This document shows, piece after piece, positions 7,853 to 16,701 of a stretch of DNA of 64,000 bases. The position numbers were made by a program, and so were the translations under genes. The first letter of the stretch is position 1. The number at the start of each line of letters is the position of its first letter. The notes beneath the pieces are model-generated. The model was not told where the DNA came from. It searched no databases and worked only from the letters and a program-made list of their open reading frames with translations. The stretch comes from Streptomyces sp. BA2 (GTDB lineage Bacteria > Actinomycetota > Actinomycetes > Streptomycetales > Streptomycetaceae), in the NCBI RefSeq assembly GCF_009769735.1, contig NZ_WSRO01000002.1, positions 8,233,001-8,297,000 of the forward strand, written 5' to 3'.

Positions 7853-8710
7853 ATGACGGACTCGGACCCTGGGCGGCTCACCATCTCGCGGGCGACGCTC
7901 GACGACTGGCAGGTCGTCAGCGGATGGGCGGCGGACGAGGGCTGGAACCCGGGTCTGCGGGACGCCCCGTCCTTCTTCGCGCAGGACCCCGACGGATTCT
8001 TCATCGGCCGCGTCGACGGTGAGCCGGTCTCCGCGATCTCGGTCGTGAACTACGACGACGTGTACGCCTTCCTGGGCTTCTACCTCGTCCGCCCCGACGT
8101 GCGCGGCCTCGGCTACGGACTCGCCACCTGGCGGAAGGCTCTCGCCCACGCGGGAAAGCGCACCGTCGGCCTCGACGGCGTGGTCGCCCAGCAGGACAAC
8201 TACCGCCGCTCGGGCTTCGAGCTCGCCCACCGCACCATCCGGTACGCGGGCCCCGTGCCCGGAGGTGCCCCAAGAGCCGCACGGGTCCTGCCGGTCGAGG
8301 CCGCGGGCCTGCGGGCGATCACCGCGTACGACGCCGCGAGCTATCCCGCCGACCGCCCGCGCTTCCTGGAATCCTGGCTGACCGCTCCCGGGCACCGTGC
8401 CCTCGCCCGGATCGTCGACGGCCGCGTCACCGGTTACGGCGTGCTCCGCCCGGCCCGGGGCGCGCTGCGCGTCGGGCCCCTGTTCGCGGACTCGCGCGCC
8501 GACGCGGAGGAGCTCTTCGACGCGCTGACGGCGGAGACGGACGGGATGCCCGTCGTCATCGACGTCCCCGAGTCCCAGCCGCATGCCGTCGCCCTGGCGG
8601 AGACGCGCGGCATGAAGCCCACGTCCGAGACCGCCCGCATGTACACAGGACCGGTGCGGGACCTGGCCGAGGAGCGGATCTTCGGTGTGACCACGCTCGA
8701 ACTCGGCTGA
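7853..8710 (+). CDS. GNAT family N-acetyltransferase
   Basis: A 285-residue acetyltransferase. The N-terminal GNAT core contains the acetyl-CoA loop region (FLGFYLVRPDVRGLGYGLATWRKAL: the RGLGYG part is the Q/RxxGxG/A motif, about residues 85-95) and the following YRRSGFELAHRTIRY. A C-terminal domain of about 130 residues (ITAYDAASYPADRPRFLESW and onward) resembles the second domain of two-domain GNATs. The ATG at 7853 follows GAAGGGTG; an in-frame ATG at 7748 would add a Gly/Arg-rich stretch with no family similarity. It is divergent from the encapsulin operon and convergent with the GH3 gene, with a hairpin between. The substrate is unknown. Confidence 0.87.
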   Translation: MTDSDPGRLTISRATLDDWQVVSGWAADEGWNPGLRDAPSFFAQDPDGFFIGRVDGEPVSAISVVNYDDVYAFLGFYLVRPDVRGLGYGLATWRKALAHAGKRTVGLDGVVAQQDNYRRSGFELAHRTIRYAGPVPGGAPRAARVLPVEAAGLRAITAYDAASYPADRPRFLESWLTAPGHRALARIVDGRVTGYGVLRPARGALRVGPLFADSRADAEELFDALTAETDGMPVVIDVPESQPHAVALAETRGMKPTSETARMYTGPVRDLAEERIFGVTTLELG

Positions 8711-8715
8711 CGTAC

Positions 8716-8744
8716 GGAGGCCGGGCCCCCGGGCCCGGCCCTCC
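8716..8744. terminator. Bidirectional terminator between GNAT and GH3 genes
   Basis: Arms GGAGGCCGGGCCC and GGGCCCGGCCCTCC pair with a one-base bulge around a two-base centre. The hairpin lies between two convergent stop codons. No U-tract is present, as is usual in streptomycetes. Confidence 0.7.
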
Positions 8745-8761
8745 TCTCCGCAGAGCTGCCG

Positions 8762-11098
8762 CTACGTGATCGTCAGCCTCTTCTTCGCCTCGGCCTCGGA
8801 GCTGTTGCCCACGTAGATGTCCACCGCCCCCTCCTCGACACGGAACTCGCCGCTCTCCGCGTTCGTCCAGAACCCGAAGTCGTCGGCGCCGAGCTGGAAG
8901 CGGACGGTCTTCGACCTGCCGGCCTTCAACGTCACCCTGCGGAATCCGCGCAGCTTGCGCACCGGCTGCGTGATGCTCGCTGCGATGTCGTGGACGTACA
9001 GCTGGACCACCTCGTCCCCCGCGCGCTCGCCCGTGTTGCGGACGGTGACCGAGACCTCCAGGGTGTCGCCCTCGCGCAGCGCCCGCGCCGGCACGCGGTC
9101 GCGGCTCAGCTTCGGCTCGCCGATCTCGAAGGACGTGTACGAGAGACCGTGGCCGAAGGTGAACTGCGGGTCAGGGGGCAGGTCGAGGTACTTGGACGTG
9201 TATTTGTTGTCCGCGGCGTAGGGGCGGCCCGTCGACTCGTGGTTGTAGTGGACGGGGATCTGGCCGACCGTCCGCGGGAACGAGACGGGCAGCTTGCCGC
9301 CCGGATTGACCTCGCCGAACAGCACGTCGGCGATCGCGTTGCCCGCCTCGAGTCCCGGGTGCCAGGCCTCGAGGACGGCGGGTGCGGACTTCAGCCAGCC
9401 GCCGACGGTCAGCGGGCGCCCGTTGACCAGGACCACCACGAACGGTTTGCCCGTCGCGGCGATCGCCTCGATGAGCTTCTCCTGCCCGCCCGGCAGGCTG
9501 ATGTCACCGCGCGCGGCAGCCTCGCCGCTCATCGCCGGGGGCTCGCCGACCACGACGACGGTGACGTCCGCACGCCTGGCCGCGGAGACCGCCGCCGGGA
9601 TACCGCTGGTGTCCTTGCCCTCGGGGTCGACGCCCTTCGCGTACGTCACCTTCGCCCGCGGAGCGGCGGCCTTCACCGCGGCGAGGACCTTGCCCGAGGG
9701 GAAGTTCTTCGCCGCGCCGGGGAACGTCCACGTGCCGAGCAGGTCGTCGGAGTCGCCGAACGGCCCGACGACCGCGATCGACCCGGTGGACTTCTTGAGC
9801 GGGAGCGCCTTGCCGTCGTTCTTCAGGAGCACCATCGAGCGGGCGGCGGTCTCGCGGGCCGCTTCGCGGGCCTCGGCGGACGGCTTGTCGATGGCGGCGC
9901 CCTCGTCGACATACGGATGGTCGAAGAGCCCGAGCGCGAACTTCAGGCGCAGGATCCGCGCGACCGCTTCGTCGAGGCGCTGCTCTCTGATCCTGCCGCT
10001 GCTCAGCAGCTTCTTGCCGTGCTTGGCCAGGTCCGTGCTCGCCATCTCCATGTCGACGCCGGCGTTCAGCGCGAGACGGGCCGCGTCGGCGCCGTCCTCG
10101 GCGAAGCCGTGCGCGACGAGTTCGTCGACGCCGTTCCAGTCGCTGACGACGAAGCCGTCGAAGCCCCACTCCCTGCTCAGTACGTCGGTGAGCATGTGGG
10201 AGTTGCCGTGGGCCGGGACGCCGCTGATGGTGTTGAAGGAGGCCATCACCGTGGCCACGCCCGCGTTCAAAGCGGCCTTGAACGGCGGCAGATAGTGATT
10301 GCGCAGCCGCGACTCCGACACGTCGACCGTGTTGTAGTCCCGGCCGCCCTCGGCCCCGCCGTACGCGACGAAGTGCTTGGCGCAGGCGGCGATCCGGTCC
10401 TTGGCGTCGAGCCCCGAACCCTTCTCGCCCTTCCCGTCCTTGCCGCCCTTGCCGCCCTTCCCGTCCTTCTCGCCCTGGTAGCCCTCCACCTTGGCCACCG
10501 CGAACGCCGTCGTGAGGTACGGGTCCTCGCCGCAGCCCTCGGCGATCCGGCCCCAGCGCGGCTCGTGCGTGACGTCCATCATCGGCGAGAACGTCCAGTG
10601 CACGCCGTTCGAGCGGGACTCCTTCGCCGACACCTCGGCGTCCCGCCTGCTGACCTCCGGGTCGAAGCTCGACGCCTGGGCGAGGGGGATCGGGAACGTG
10701 GTCCACAGGCCATGGATGACATCGAGCCCGAAGAGCAGCGGAATGCCGAGCCGGGACTCCTCCACCGCGATGCGCTGAAGGGCGTTGCTGCTCTTGGCGC
10801 CGAAGATGTTCAGGACAGAACCGAGCCGTCCGGCGCGCGCCGCGTCCTCGACGTCCTTCGTCTCGCTGCCGCCGGGGCCGGTGCTTACGGCCCAGGGGAG
10901 TTGCTGAAGCTGACCGAGCTTCTCTTCGACAGTCATACGGTCGAGCAGCTGCTGGATCTCCGGGTGGAGGGGGCTCGTGGGACTCGGGCGTTGCGGCGCG
11001 GCCTGGGCGATCCCGGTGCCCGCGGCGGTGAGGCCGCCTCCGGCGACGGCTGTGCCGCCGATCGCGGACAGCAGAGTACGCCTTCGTAGCTCTCGCAT
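8762..11098 (-). CDS. Glycoside hydrolase family 3 beta-glucosidase, secreted
   Basis: A 778-residue GH3 enzyme that removes terminal beta-linked glucose (or xylose) from oligosaccharides. The start at 11098 follows GAGAAGG and gives a Tat-like signal (RRRTLLSAIGG...AQAAP, residues 5-34). The TIM-barrel domain carries the nucleophile D320 in GFVVSDWNG, the substrate motif KHFVAYG and the upstream GLDVIHG. The C-terminal alpha/beta sandwich (LLKNDGKALPLKKS, VVVVGEPPAMSGE) and a fibronectin-III-like end (GDEVVQLYVHD) complete the usual architecture. Oddly, residues 210-228 are a Gly/Lys/Asp low-complexity insertion next to the barrel helix. The gene stands alone, with no transporter beside it. 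Exact sugar specificity is not readable from sequence. Confidence 0.93.
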   Translation of the reverse strand: MRELRRRTLLSAIGGTAVAGGGLTAAGTGIAQAAPQRPSPTSPLHPEIQQLLDRMTVEEKLGQLQQLPWAVSTGPGGSETKDVEDAARAGRLGSVLNIFGAKSSNALQRIAVEESRLGIPLLFGLDVIHGLWTTFPIPLAQASSFDPEVSRRDAEVSAKESRSNGVHWTFSPMMDVTHEPRWGRIAEGCGEDPYLTTAFAVAKVEGYQGEKDGKGGKGGKDGKGEKGSGLDAKDRIAACAKHFVAYGGAEGGRDYNTVDVSESRLRNHYLPPFKAALNAGVATVMASFNTISGVPAHGNSHMLTDVLSREWGFDGFVVSDWNGVDELVAHGFAEDGADAARLALNAGVDMEMASTDLAKHGKKLLSSGRIREQRLDEAVARILRLKFALGLFDHPYVDEGAAIDKPSAEAREAARETAARSMVLLKNDGKALPLKKSTGSIAVVGPFGDSDDLLGTWTFPGAAKNFPSGKVLAAVKAAAPRAKVTYAKGVDPEGKDTSGIPAAVSAARRADVTVVVVGEPPAMSGEAAARGDISLPGGQEKLIEAIAATGKPFVVVLVNGRPLTVGGWLKSAPAVLEAWHPGLEAGNAIADVLFGEVNPGGKLPVSFPRTVGQIPVHYNHESTGRPYAADNKYTSKYLDLPPDPQFTFGHGLSYTSFEIGEPKLSRDRVPARALREGDTLEVSVTVRNTGERAGDEVVQLYVHDIAASITQPVRKLRGFRRVTLKAGRSKTVRFQLGADDFGFWTNAESGEFRVEEGAVDIYVGNSSEAEAKKRLTIT

Positions 11099-11242
11099 GT
11101 GTTCGCCTTCTCGCATCAGGAAGTCGACAACCTCTGTGATGGCCACAAGAGTTGAAGCGAAAGTACGTTCCTGTTACATGTGGGTCAAGGGATGGGACAG
11201 GGACGCGCGGGAGTCTCGTTTCGATGATGTGACCCCAGGTAC

Positions 11243-11273
11243 TTGACCTCAAGGAAGCTTGAGGTTCTACGTT
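11243..11273 (+). promoter_or_regulatory. SoxR/MerR-type promoter and operator for the ABC exporter
   Basis: TTGACC (-35, 11243-11248) and TACGTT (-10, 11268-11273) are separated by 19 bases, the over-long spacer typical of MerR-family activators. The spacer holds ACCTCAAGGAAGCTTGAGGT (11246-11265), with perfect 8-base arms around GAAG. The CCTCAAG...CTTGAGG arms match the known SoxR box. The expected transcription start falls at the ATG at 11280, predicting a leaderless mRNA. Confidence 0.8.
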
Positions 11274-11279
11274 CCTCTC

Positions 11280-13163
11280 ATGAGCATGGAAACGACAGCC
11301 TGGATCCAGCTGCACAGCGTGATGAACGCCGAGCAGGACCGCCGTCCCTTCGCCCGCGCCACCTTGCGCCGCATCGGGACCTTCGCCCGCCCGCACAAAC
11401 GCCGCATCGTCTACTTCGTTCTCCTGAGCGTCATCACCGCGCTGCTCGCGGTGGCGACCCCTGTCCTGGCCGGCAGCGTCGTGGACGTGATCGTCAAGGA
11501 CGGCGACTCCTCGCTCGTCGTCCGGTACGCCCTGCTCATCGCCGCCATCGCCGTCGCCGAGGCCGCCTTCGGCCTCCTGGGCCGCTGGCTCTCGGCGAAC
11601 CTGGGGGAGGGGCTCATCCTCGACCTGCGGACGGCCGTCTTCGACCACGTACAGCGCATGCCCGTCGCCTTCTTCACCCGCACCCGCACCGGCGCGCTCG
11701 TCAGCCGCCTCAACAACGACGTGATCGGCGCCCAGCGCGCGTTCAGCAACACGCTCTCCGGCGTCGTCGGCAACGTGGTCACGCTGCTCCTGACCCTGGC
11801 CGTGATGCTGACGCTCTCGTGGCAGATCACGCTCCTCGCGCTGGTCCTGCTGCCCGTCTTCATCGTGCCCGCTCGCCGCATGGGCTCCCGGATGGCGAAG
11901 CTCCAGCGCGAGGCCGCACACCACAACGCGGCGATGGGCACGCGCATGACCGAGCGCTTCTCCGCTCCGGGCGCAACCCTCATCAAGCTCTTCGGGCGTC
12001 CGGGCGCCGAGTCGGATGAGTTCGCCACGCGGGCCCGCCGGGTGCGGGACATCGGTGTCCGCACGGCCATGGCACAGTCCACGTTCATCACCGCGCTCAC
12101 GCTGGTCTCGGCCCTCGCCCTGGCCCTCGTCTACGGCCTCGGCGGCTACTTCGCCCTGAACGGCACCCTGGAAGCGGGCGCCATCGTGTCCCTCGCCCTG
12201 CTCCTGACCCGCCTCTACGCACCGCTGACCTCCCTGGCCGGAGCACGTGTCGAGGTCATGAGTGCGCTCGTCAGCTTCGAGCGGGTCTTCGAGGTCCTCG
12301 ACCTGAAGCCGCTGATCGACGAGAAGCCGGACGCACGTGAGGTCCCCTCGGGCCCGGTGGCGGTGGAGTTCGACGACGTCCGCTTCGGCTACCCGTCCGC
12401 CGACAAGGTCTCCCTGGCCTCACTCGAAGAGGTCGCTTCCCTCGACACCCGGGGCGGTGAAGAGGTCCTGCACGGGCTCTCCTTCCGTGCCGAGCCGGGC
12501 CAGACCGTGGCGCTCGTCGGATCGTCCGGCGCGGGCAAGTCGACGATCGCGCAACTGCTTCCCCGGCTGTACGACACGGACGGCGGGGCCGTACGCATCG
12601 GCGGGGTCGACGTCCGCGACCTCTCGGCGGCGTCCATGCGCCAGACCATCGGCATGGTCACCCAGGACGGCCACCTCTTCCACGAGTCGGTCCGCGCCAA
12701 CCTGCTGCTCGCCCGCCCCGGGGCCACCGAGGACGACCTGTGGGACGCCCTGCGCAGGGCCCGCCTCGAAGCCCTCGTACGCTCCCTGCCCGACGGCCTC
12801 GACACCGTGGTCGGCGAGCGCGGCTACCGCCTCTCCGGCGGCGAGCGCCAGCGGATGACCATCGCCCGTCTGCTGCTCGCCCAGCAGCGTGTGGTCATCC
12901 TCGACGAAGCCACGGCGCACCTCGACAACACCTCGGAGGCGGCGGTCCAGGAAGCGCTCGCCGAGGCGCTGGAGGGCCGCACCGCGATCGTCATCGCGCA
13001 CCGGCTCTCGACGGTGCGGTCCGCCGACCAGATCCTCGTCGTCGAGGCCGGGCGGATCGTGGAGCGCGGGACGCACGAGGAACTGCTCGTGGTGGGGGGC
13101 CGGTACGCGGAGCTGTACCGCACTCAGTTCGCGGGGAAGTCGGAGGAGGCACTGGCGGCGTAG
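11280..13163 (+). CDS. ABC exporter, fused membrane and ATPase domains
   Basis: A 627-residue half-transporter that would act as a dimer. Residues about 30-310 form the six-helix exporter domain, including LTLSWQITLLALVLLPVFIVP. The C-terminal nucleotide-binding domain has Walker A (GSSGAGKST), the Q-loop (GMVTQDGHLFHESV), signature LSGGERQ, Walker B VVILDEAT and the H-loop IAHRLSTV. An insertion (SLEEVASLDTRGGEEVLHG) precedes Walker A, as seen in some actinobacterial exporters. The start at 11280 (MSMETTAWIQ) is supported by the promoter geometry directly upstream. The SoxR-type operator implies induction by redox-active compounds, and known SoxR targets include ABC exporters, so export of a redox-active or toxic small molecule is likely. 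Confidence 0.93.
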   Translation: MSMETTAWIQLHSVMNAEQDRRPFARATLRRIGTFARPHKRRIVYFVLLSVITALLAVATPVLAGSVVDVIVKDGDSSLVVRYALLIAAIAVAEAAFGLLGRWLSANLGEGLILDLRTAVFDHVQRMPVAFFTRTRTGALVSRLNNDVIGAQRAFSNTLSGVVGNVVTLLLTLAVMLTLSWQITLLALVLLPVFIVPARRMGSRMAKLQREAAHHNAAMGTRMTERFSAPGATLIKLFGRPGAESDEFATRARRVRDIGVRTAMAQSTFITALTLVSALALALVYGLGGYFALNGTLEAGAIVSLALLLTRLYAPLTSLAGARVEVMSALVSFERVFEVLDLKPLIDEKPDAREVPSGPVAVEFDDVRFGYPSADKVSLASLEEVASLDTRGGEEVLHGLSFRAEPGQTVALVGSSGAGKSTIAQLLPRLYDTDGGAVRIGGVDVRDLSAASMRQTIGMVTQDGHLFHESVRANLLLARPGATEDDLWDALRRARLEALVRSLPDGLDTVVGERGYRLSGGERQRMTIARLLLAQQRVVILDEATAHLDNTSEAAVQEALAEALEGRTAIVIAHRLSTVRSADQILVVEAGRIVERGTHEELLVVGGRYAELYRTQFAGKSEEALAA

Positions 13164-13169
13164 GAGCGT

Positions 13170-13620
13170 GGCTCATCTCCGGCTTCTCCGGTCCCGCCCC
13201 GTCGGTCCACGACGGGACGGGACCCCTTCTTGTTCCTCGGCTTCCTCGGCTTCCCCGAGTTGTTCGCCTGCGACCGCCGCGGCGAGACCGAACGCGAGCG
13301 CGTAGCCGGTCTCCGCGTACAGGATCCGGTCCTCGTCCGAGTCGTCCACCACGTGCCGGGCACGTGTGGCGGGGGCCGCGGCGCCGGGCGAGGAGCCCGC
13401 CGAGCGGTCCGCAGGCAGCGCCGATGAGGCCCTGCGGCACCAGGAACACCGCGGCGCCGACGATGCTCATCCCGAAGCCGTAGCCGAGCGACGACGGTGT
13501 CTGGACCAGCATCGGCATCGCGAATGCGCCGCCGGTGCCATCACCAGGCAGGTGCCCTGCACTGCCGGGGCCGGCGAGCAGCAGGGTCGCACCACCGCTC
13601 GTCGGCTCAACCAACCTGCT
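13170..13620 (-). pseudogene. Degraded MFS transporter remnant
   Basis: No intact gene is present in this stretch. One minus-strand frame reads LVQTPSSLGYGFGMSIVG and then FLVPQGLIGAACGPLGGLLA, which resembles transmembrane helices of drug-exporting major facilitator proteins. Nearer the ABC gene another frame reads RILYAETGYALAFGLAAAVA, like the final helix of the same family. The two pieces are out of frame and lack the intervening helices, so the gene has suffered deletion and frameshift. The TetR gene that follows divergently may once have controlled it. Confidence 0.55.
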
Positions 13621-13684
13621 CGCACTGGGAGTTCAGGTTCTAACGCACTTGCGTTGAAGGGGTAAGGCCCACACACTGGCCGAC

Positions 13685-14407
13685 GTGACCGACGTGACCG
13701 ACCCCCACCAGCACCCCGGCTCCACCCGGGTGCGGCTCATCGAGACCGCGGAGCGGCTGTTCGCCGAACGCGGCATCCACGCGGTGTCACTGCGCGAGAT
13801 CGCCGCGGCGGCCGGACAGCGCAACACCTCGGCCGTCGCCTACCACTTCGGGGACAAGCGGGGCCTGGTCACCGCCGTGTACGCACACCGGCTCGGGCCG
13901 ACCAACGAAGGGCAGCTGCGCCGCTTGGCCGCGCTCGACGCGGAAGGCCGCGGCACGGAACTGCGCGGCCTCGTCGAGGTGTTCGTACGGCCCATGGCCG
14001 ACCGGTTGGCCCGGGCCGCGCCCGGGCGCAGCACACCGCCCGCACCGCCCAGCTACTTCCTCCGCTTCGTCGCACAGGCCCTGTACGTCGAGGACATCGC
14101 CCCCTACGACCTGGCGGCCGAGACCTGGACCCGTGCGCTCCACGACCTCTATACCCGCATCGACACGTGCCTCGCCGAGCTCCCCGGCCCGGTCCGCGCC
14201 GACCGGTGGCGCGTCTTCGTCGGGCTCACCCTGCACACGCTCGCCGACCACGAACGCGCCCTGCAGCACGGCGCGGCCCGTCCGGGACTCCGCACGGACC
14301 TGCTCGTCGCGAACCTCGTCGACGCCGCCGTCGCCGTCCTCACGGCACCCATCAGCCCCGCGACCAGCGCCGTCCTTGGGCGCCCCTGGCCACCCACCCC
14401 CGCGTGA
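13685..14407 (+). CDS. TetR family transcriptional regulator
   Basis: A 240-residue repressor with a textbook N-terminal helix-turn-helix (RLIETAERLFAERGIHAVSL, then REIAAAAGQRNTSAVAYHFG and DKRGLVTAVYAHR) and a helical C-terminal domain. The GTG at 13685 is the first start; another GTG nine bases on (13694) is equally possible, as the region repeats GTGACCGAC. The gene is followed after 13 bases by a sulfatase gene with a strong ribosome site, so the two form an operon. It also lies beside a broken MFS exporter gene on the other strand, a classical arrangement for a TetR-controlled pump. It may now control only the sulfatase or itself. Confidence 0.9.
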   Translation: MTDVTDPHQHPGSTRVRLIETAERLFAERGIHAVSLREIAAAAGQRNTSAVAYHFGDKRGLVTAVYAHRLGPTNEGQLRRLAALDAEGRGTELRGLVEVFVRPMADRLARAAPGRSTPPAPPSYFLRFVAQALYVEDIAPYDLAAETWTRALHDLYTRIDTCLAELPGPVRADRWRVFVGLTLHTLADHERALQHGAARPGLRTDLLVANLVDAAVAVLTAPISPATSAVLGRPWPPTPA

Positions 14408-14420
14408 ACCGGAGGGACCG

Positions 14421-16688
14421 ATGCCCGACCCCATCCACCCGGCAGAGCCACGCCCCGCCCCGGGCGCCCCGGACGTCGTCGTCATCGTCCTCGACGACCT
14501 GGGATTCGCCCAACTCGGCTGCTACGGCTCAGACATGGCCACACCCCACATGGACCGCCTCGCCGCCGACGGGGTGCGCTTCAACCGCTTCCACGTCACC
14601 GCGATGTGCTCCCCGACCCGCGCCAGTGTGCTGACGGGCCGCAATCACCACGCCGTCGGCATGGGCTTCCTCGTCGACCTGCCGATCGCACACCCCGGAT
14701 ACACCGCGCGGCTGCCGAAGTCCGCCGCGCCGTTGCCCCGCGTGCTGCGCGACGCGGGCTATTCCACGCTCGCCGTCGGCAAGTGGCACCTCACGCCCCG
14801 CTGGGAGCGCACCGCGTCGGGGCCGTTCGACCGCTGGCCGCTCGGCTACGGCTTCGAGCGCTTCTACGGATTCCTGCAAGGCGACACCAACCACTACGCC
14901 CCGCACCTCGTGCGCGACAACCACTACACCGAGCCCCCGGCGGGCCCCGACGACGGCTACCACCTCAGCGAGGACCTGGCCGACTCGGCGATCCGCATGA
15001 TCCTCGACCAGAAACAGGCCACCCCCGACAAGCCGTACTTCCTCTACTTCCCGCTCGGCGCGACGCACGCCCCGCACCATGTGCCCCGCGCCTGGAGCGA
15101 CTGCTACCGGGGCCGGTACGACCAGGGCTGGGAGCATTGGCGCGAGGAGACGTTCGCCCGGCAGACCGCCATCGGCGTAGTGCCGGATGGCACGGAGCTC
15201 TCGCCCCGCCCGCCCTGGATCCAGGACTGGCGGGAGCTGGCCGGGGACGAGCGGCGGGTCTTCGCGCGCATGCAGGAGGTGTTCGCGGGGTTCCTCACCC
15301 ACACCGACGCCCAGATAGGACGCCTCACCGACTTCCTGCGCCGCACCGGACGCCTCGACAACACCCTCGTCCTGATCCTCTCCGACAACGGGGCAAGCGC
15401 GGAGGGCGGCAGCCTCGGCACCCTCAACGAACACCGGTTCACGGCCCGTTCGGGCGACAGCGCCGCCCGCAACCTCGCCGCGCTCGACGACTGGGGAGGC
15501 CCTTCGACCTACCCGCACTACGCCTGGGGCTGGGCGTGGGCGGGCAACACCCCGCTGCGGCTGTGGAAGCGCTACACCTGGCTCGGCGGCACCCGCGCCC
15601 CGCTCATCGCCCACTGGCCGCGCCGCTTCCGGGACGCGGGCGCCATCCGCTCCGGGTTCGCGCACGCGGTCGATCTCATGCCGACGATCCTCGACGCCTG
15701 CGGGGTCCGAGCGCCCGCGGAGGTCGACGGCGTGCCCCAGCAGCCCGTCGACGGCCGCAGCCTGCTGCCCGTCCTCGACGACCCACGCCGTCAACTGCCC
15801 GCCCCCACCCAGTACTTCGAGATGCTGGGCTCCCGCTCGCTCGTGCACGGCGAGTGGAAGGCGACCACCGACCACGTCTCCTCCGGGGTCGCTGACGAGG
15901 AACGCCTCCTGCCCGGCAGCCGCGACTTCGCGGCGGACTGCTGGTCGCTCTTCCGGCTCACCGACGACTTCGCGGAGGCACGCGATGTGGCCGGGGAGCA
16001 CCCCGACGTCGTACGGAAGCTGGCCGCACTGTGGGACGAGGAGGCCGCACGCAACCACGTACTGCCCCTGGACGACCGCATGCAGGAACGCCTCACCGCG
16101 ATGATCCCGCCCGCCTGGCCGCCGCCCGCCCGCGCGGCCTACGTGCCGGGCGGCGCCCCTGTCCACGACGAGGCGCTGCCCCTGCTCTTCGGCGGGTTCA
16201 CCCTGACGGCCGACGTGGAGGTGCCGGACGGCACGGTGGCCGCCGGGGTGCTGTGCGCGCTCGGCGACCTCAACGGCGGATTCGTCCTCTACGCCCGGGA
16301 GGGCCGCCTCACCTTCGCCTGCTCCCGCGCCGGGGACCTGGACCGACTGGTGGCGACCGAGCGGCTCACCGCGGGCAGGCACCGGGTGGGTGTGCGGTTC
16401 GACGCGGGGCACCAGAAAGCGGACGACGGGAGATTCAGCCTCTGCGTGGACGGCGAGGACGTGGCGAGGGCCGCGCTCGGGGGCCCGTTCCCGTACACCT
16501 TCCAGCACGGGGGCGCGGGGCTGCGCATCGGCCACGACCGGGGGCTTTCGGTGGACGCGGAGTGCTACCGCCCCCCGTTCCCCTGGCGGGGAACCCTGCA
16601 CGAGGTGGTCATCGACACCACGTCCGCGCGATCGGAGCGGAAGCGGCTCGCGGACGAGGAACTGCGGGCGGCGCTGCACAGCGACTGA
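14421..16688 (+). CDS. Arylsulfatase, type I (formylglycine) sulfatase
   Basis: A 755-residue sulfatase. The calcium-binding aspartates are in VVIVLDDLGF (D25, D26). The formylglycine motif CSPTR is at residues 63-67, with C63 oxidised by the sulfatase-activating enzyme, and is followed by ASVLTGR. Further family motifs are VGKWHL, LILSDNGAS and a metal site near GATHAPHH. The C-terminal ~150 residues (GGFTLTADVEVPDG to the end) look like a beta-sandwich appended to the catalytic domain, as in large arylsulfatases of about 750-780 residues. No signal peptide is seen. The start at 14421 follows GGAGGG at ideal spacing. It is co-transcribed with the upstream TetR gene. The substrate is unknown; a sulfated glycan or aryl sulfate would fit. 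Confidence 0.93.
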   Translation: MPDPIHPAEPRPAPGAPDVVVIVLDDLGFAQLGCYGSDMATPHMDRLAADGVRFNRFHVTAMCSPTRASVLTGRNHHAVGMGFLVDLPIAHPGYTARLPKSAAPLPRVLRDAGYSTLAVGKWHLTPRWERTASGPFDRWPLGYGFERFYGFLQGDTNHYAPHLVRDNHYTEPPAGPDDGYHLSEDLADSAIRMILDQKQATPDKPYFLYFPLGATHAPHHVPRAWSDCYRGRYDQGWEHWREETFARQTAIGVVPDGTELSPRPPWIQDWRELAGDERRVFARMQEVFAGFLTHTDAQIGRLTDFLRRTGRLDNTLVLILSDNGASAEGGSLGTLNEHRFTARSGDSAARNLAALDDWGGPSTYPHYAWGWAWAGNTPLRLWKRYTWLGGTRAPLIAHWPRRFRDAGAIRSGFAHAVDLMPTILDACGVRAPAEVDGVPQQPVDGRSLLPVLDDPRRQLPAPTQYFEMLGSRSLVHGEWKATTDHVSSGVADEERLLPGSRDFAADCWSLFRLTDDFAEARDVAGEHPDVVRKLAALWDEEAARNHVLPLDDRMQERLTAMIPPAWPPPARAAYVPGGAPVHDEALPLLFGGFTLTADVEVPDGTVAAGVLCALGDLNGGFVLYAREGRLTFACSRAGDLDRLVATERLTAGRHRVGVRFDAGHQKADDGRFSLCVDGEDVARAALGGPFPYTFQHGGAGLRIGHDRGLSVDAECYRPPFPWRGTLHEVVIDTTSARSERKRLADEELRAALHSD

Positions 16689-16701
16689 CCGAGGCGGACC
16701 C

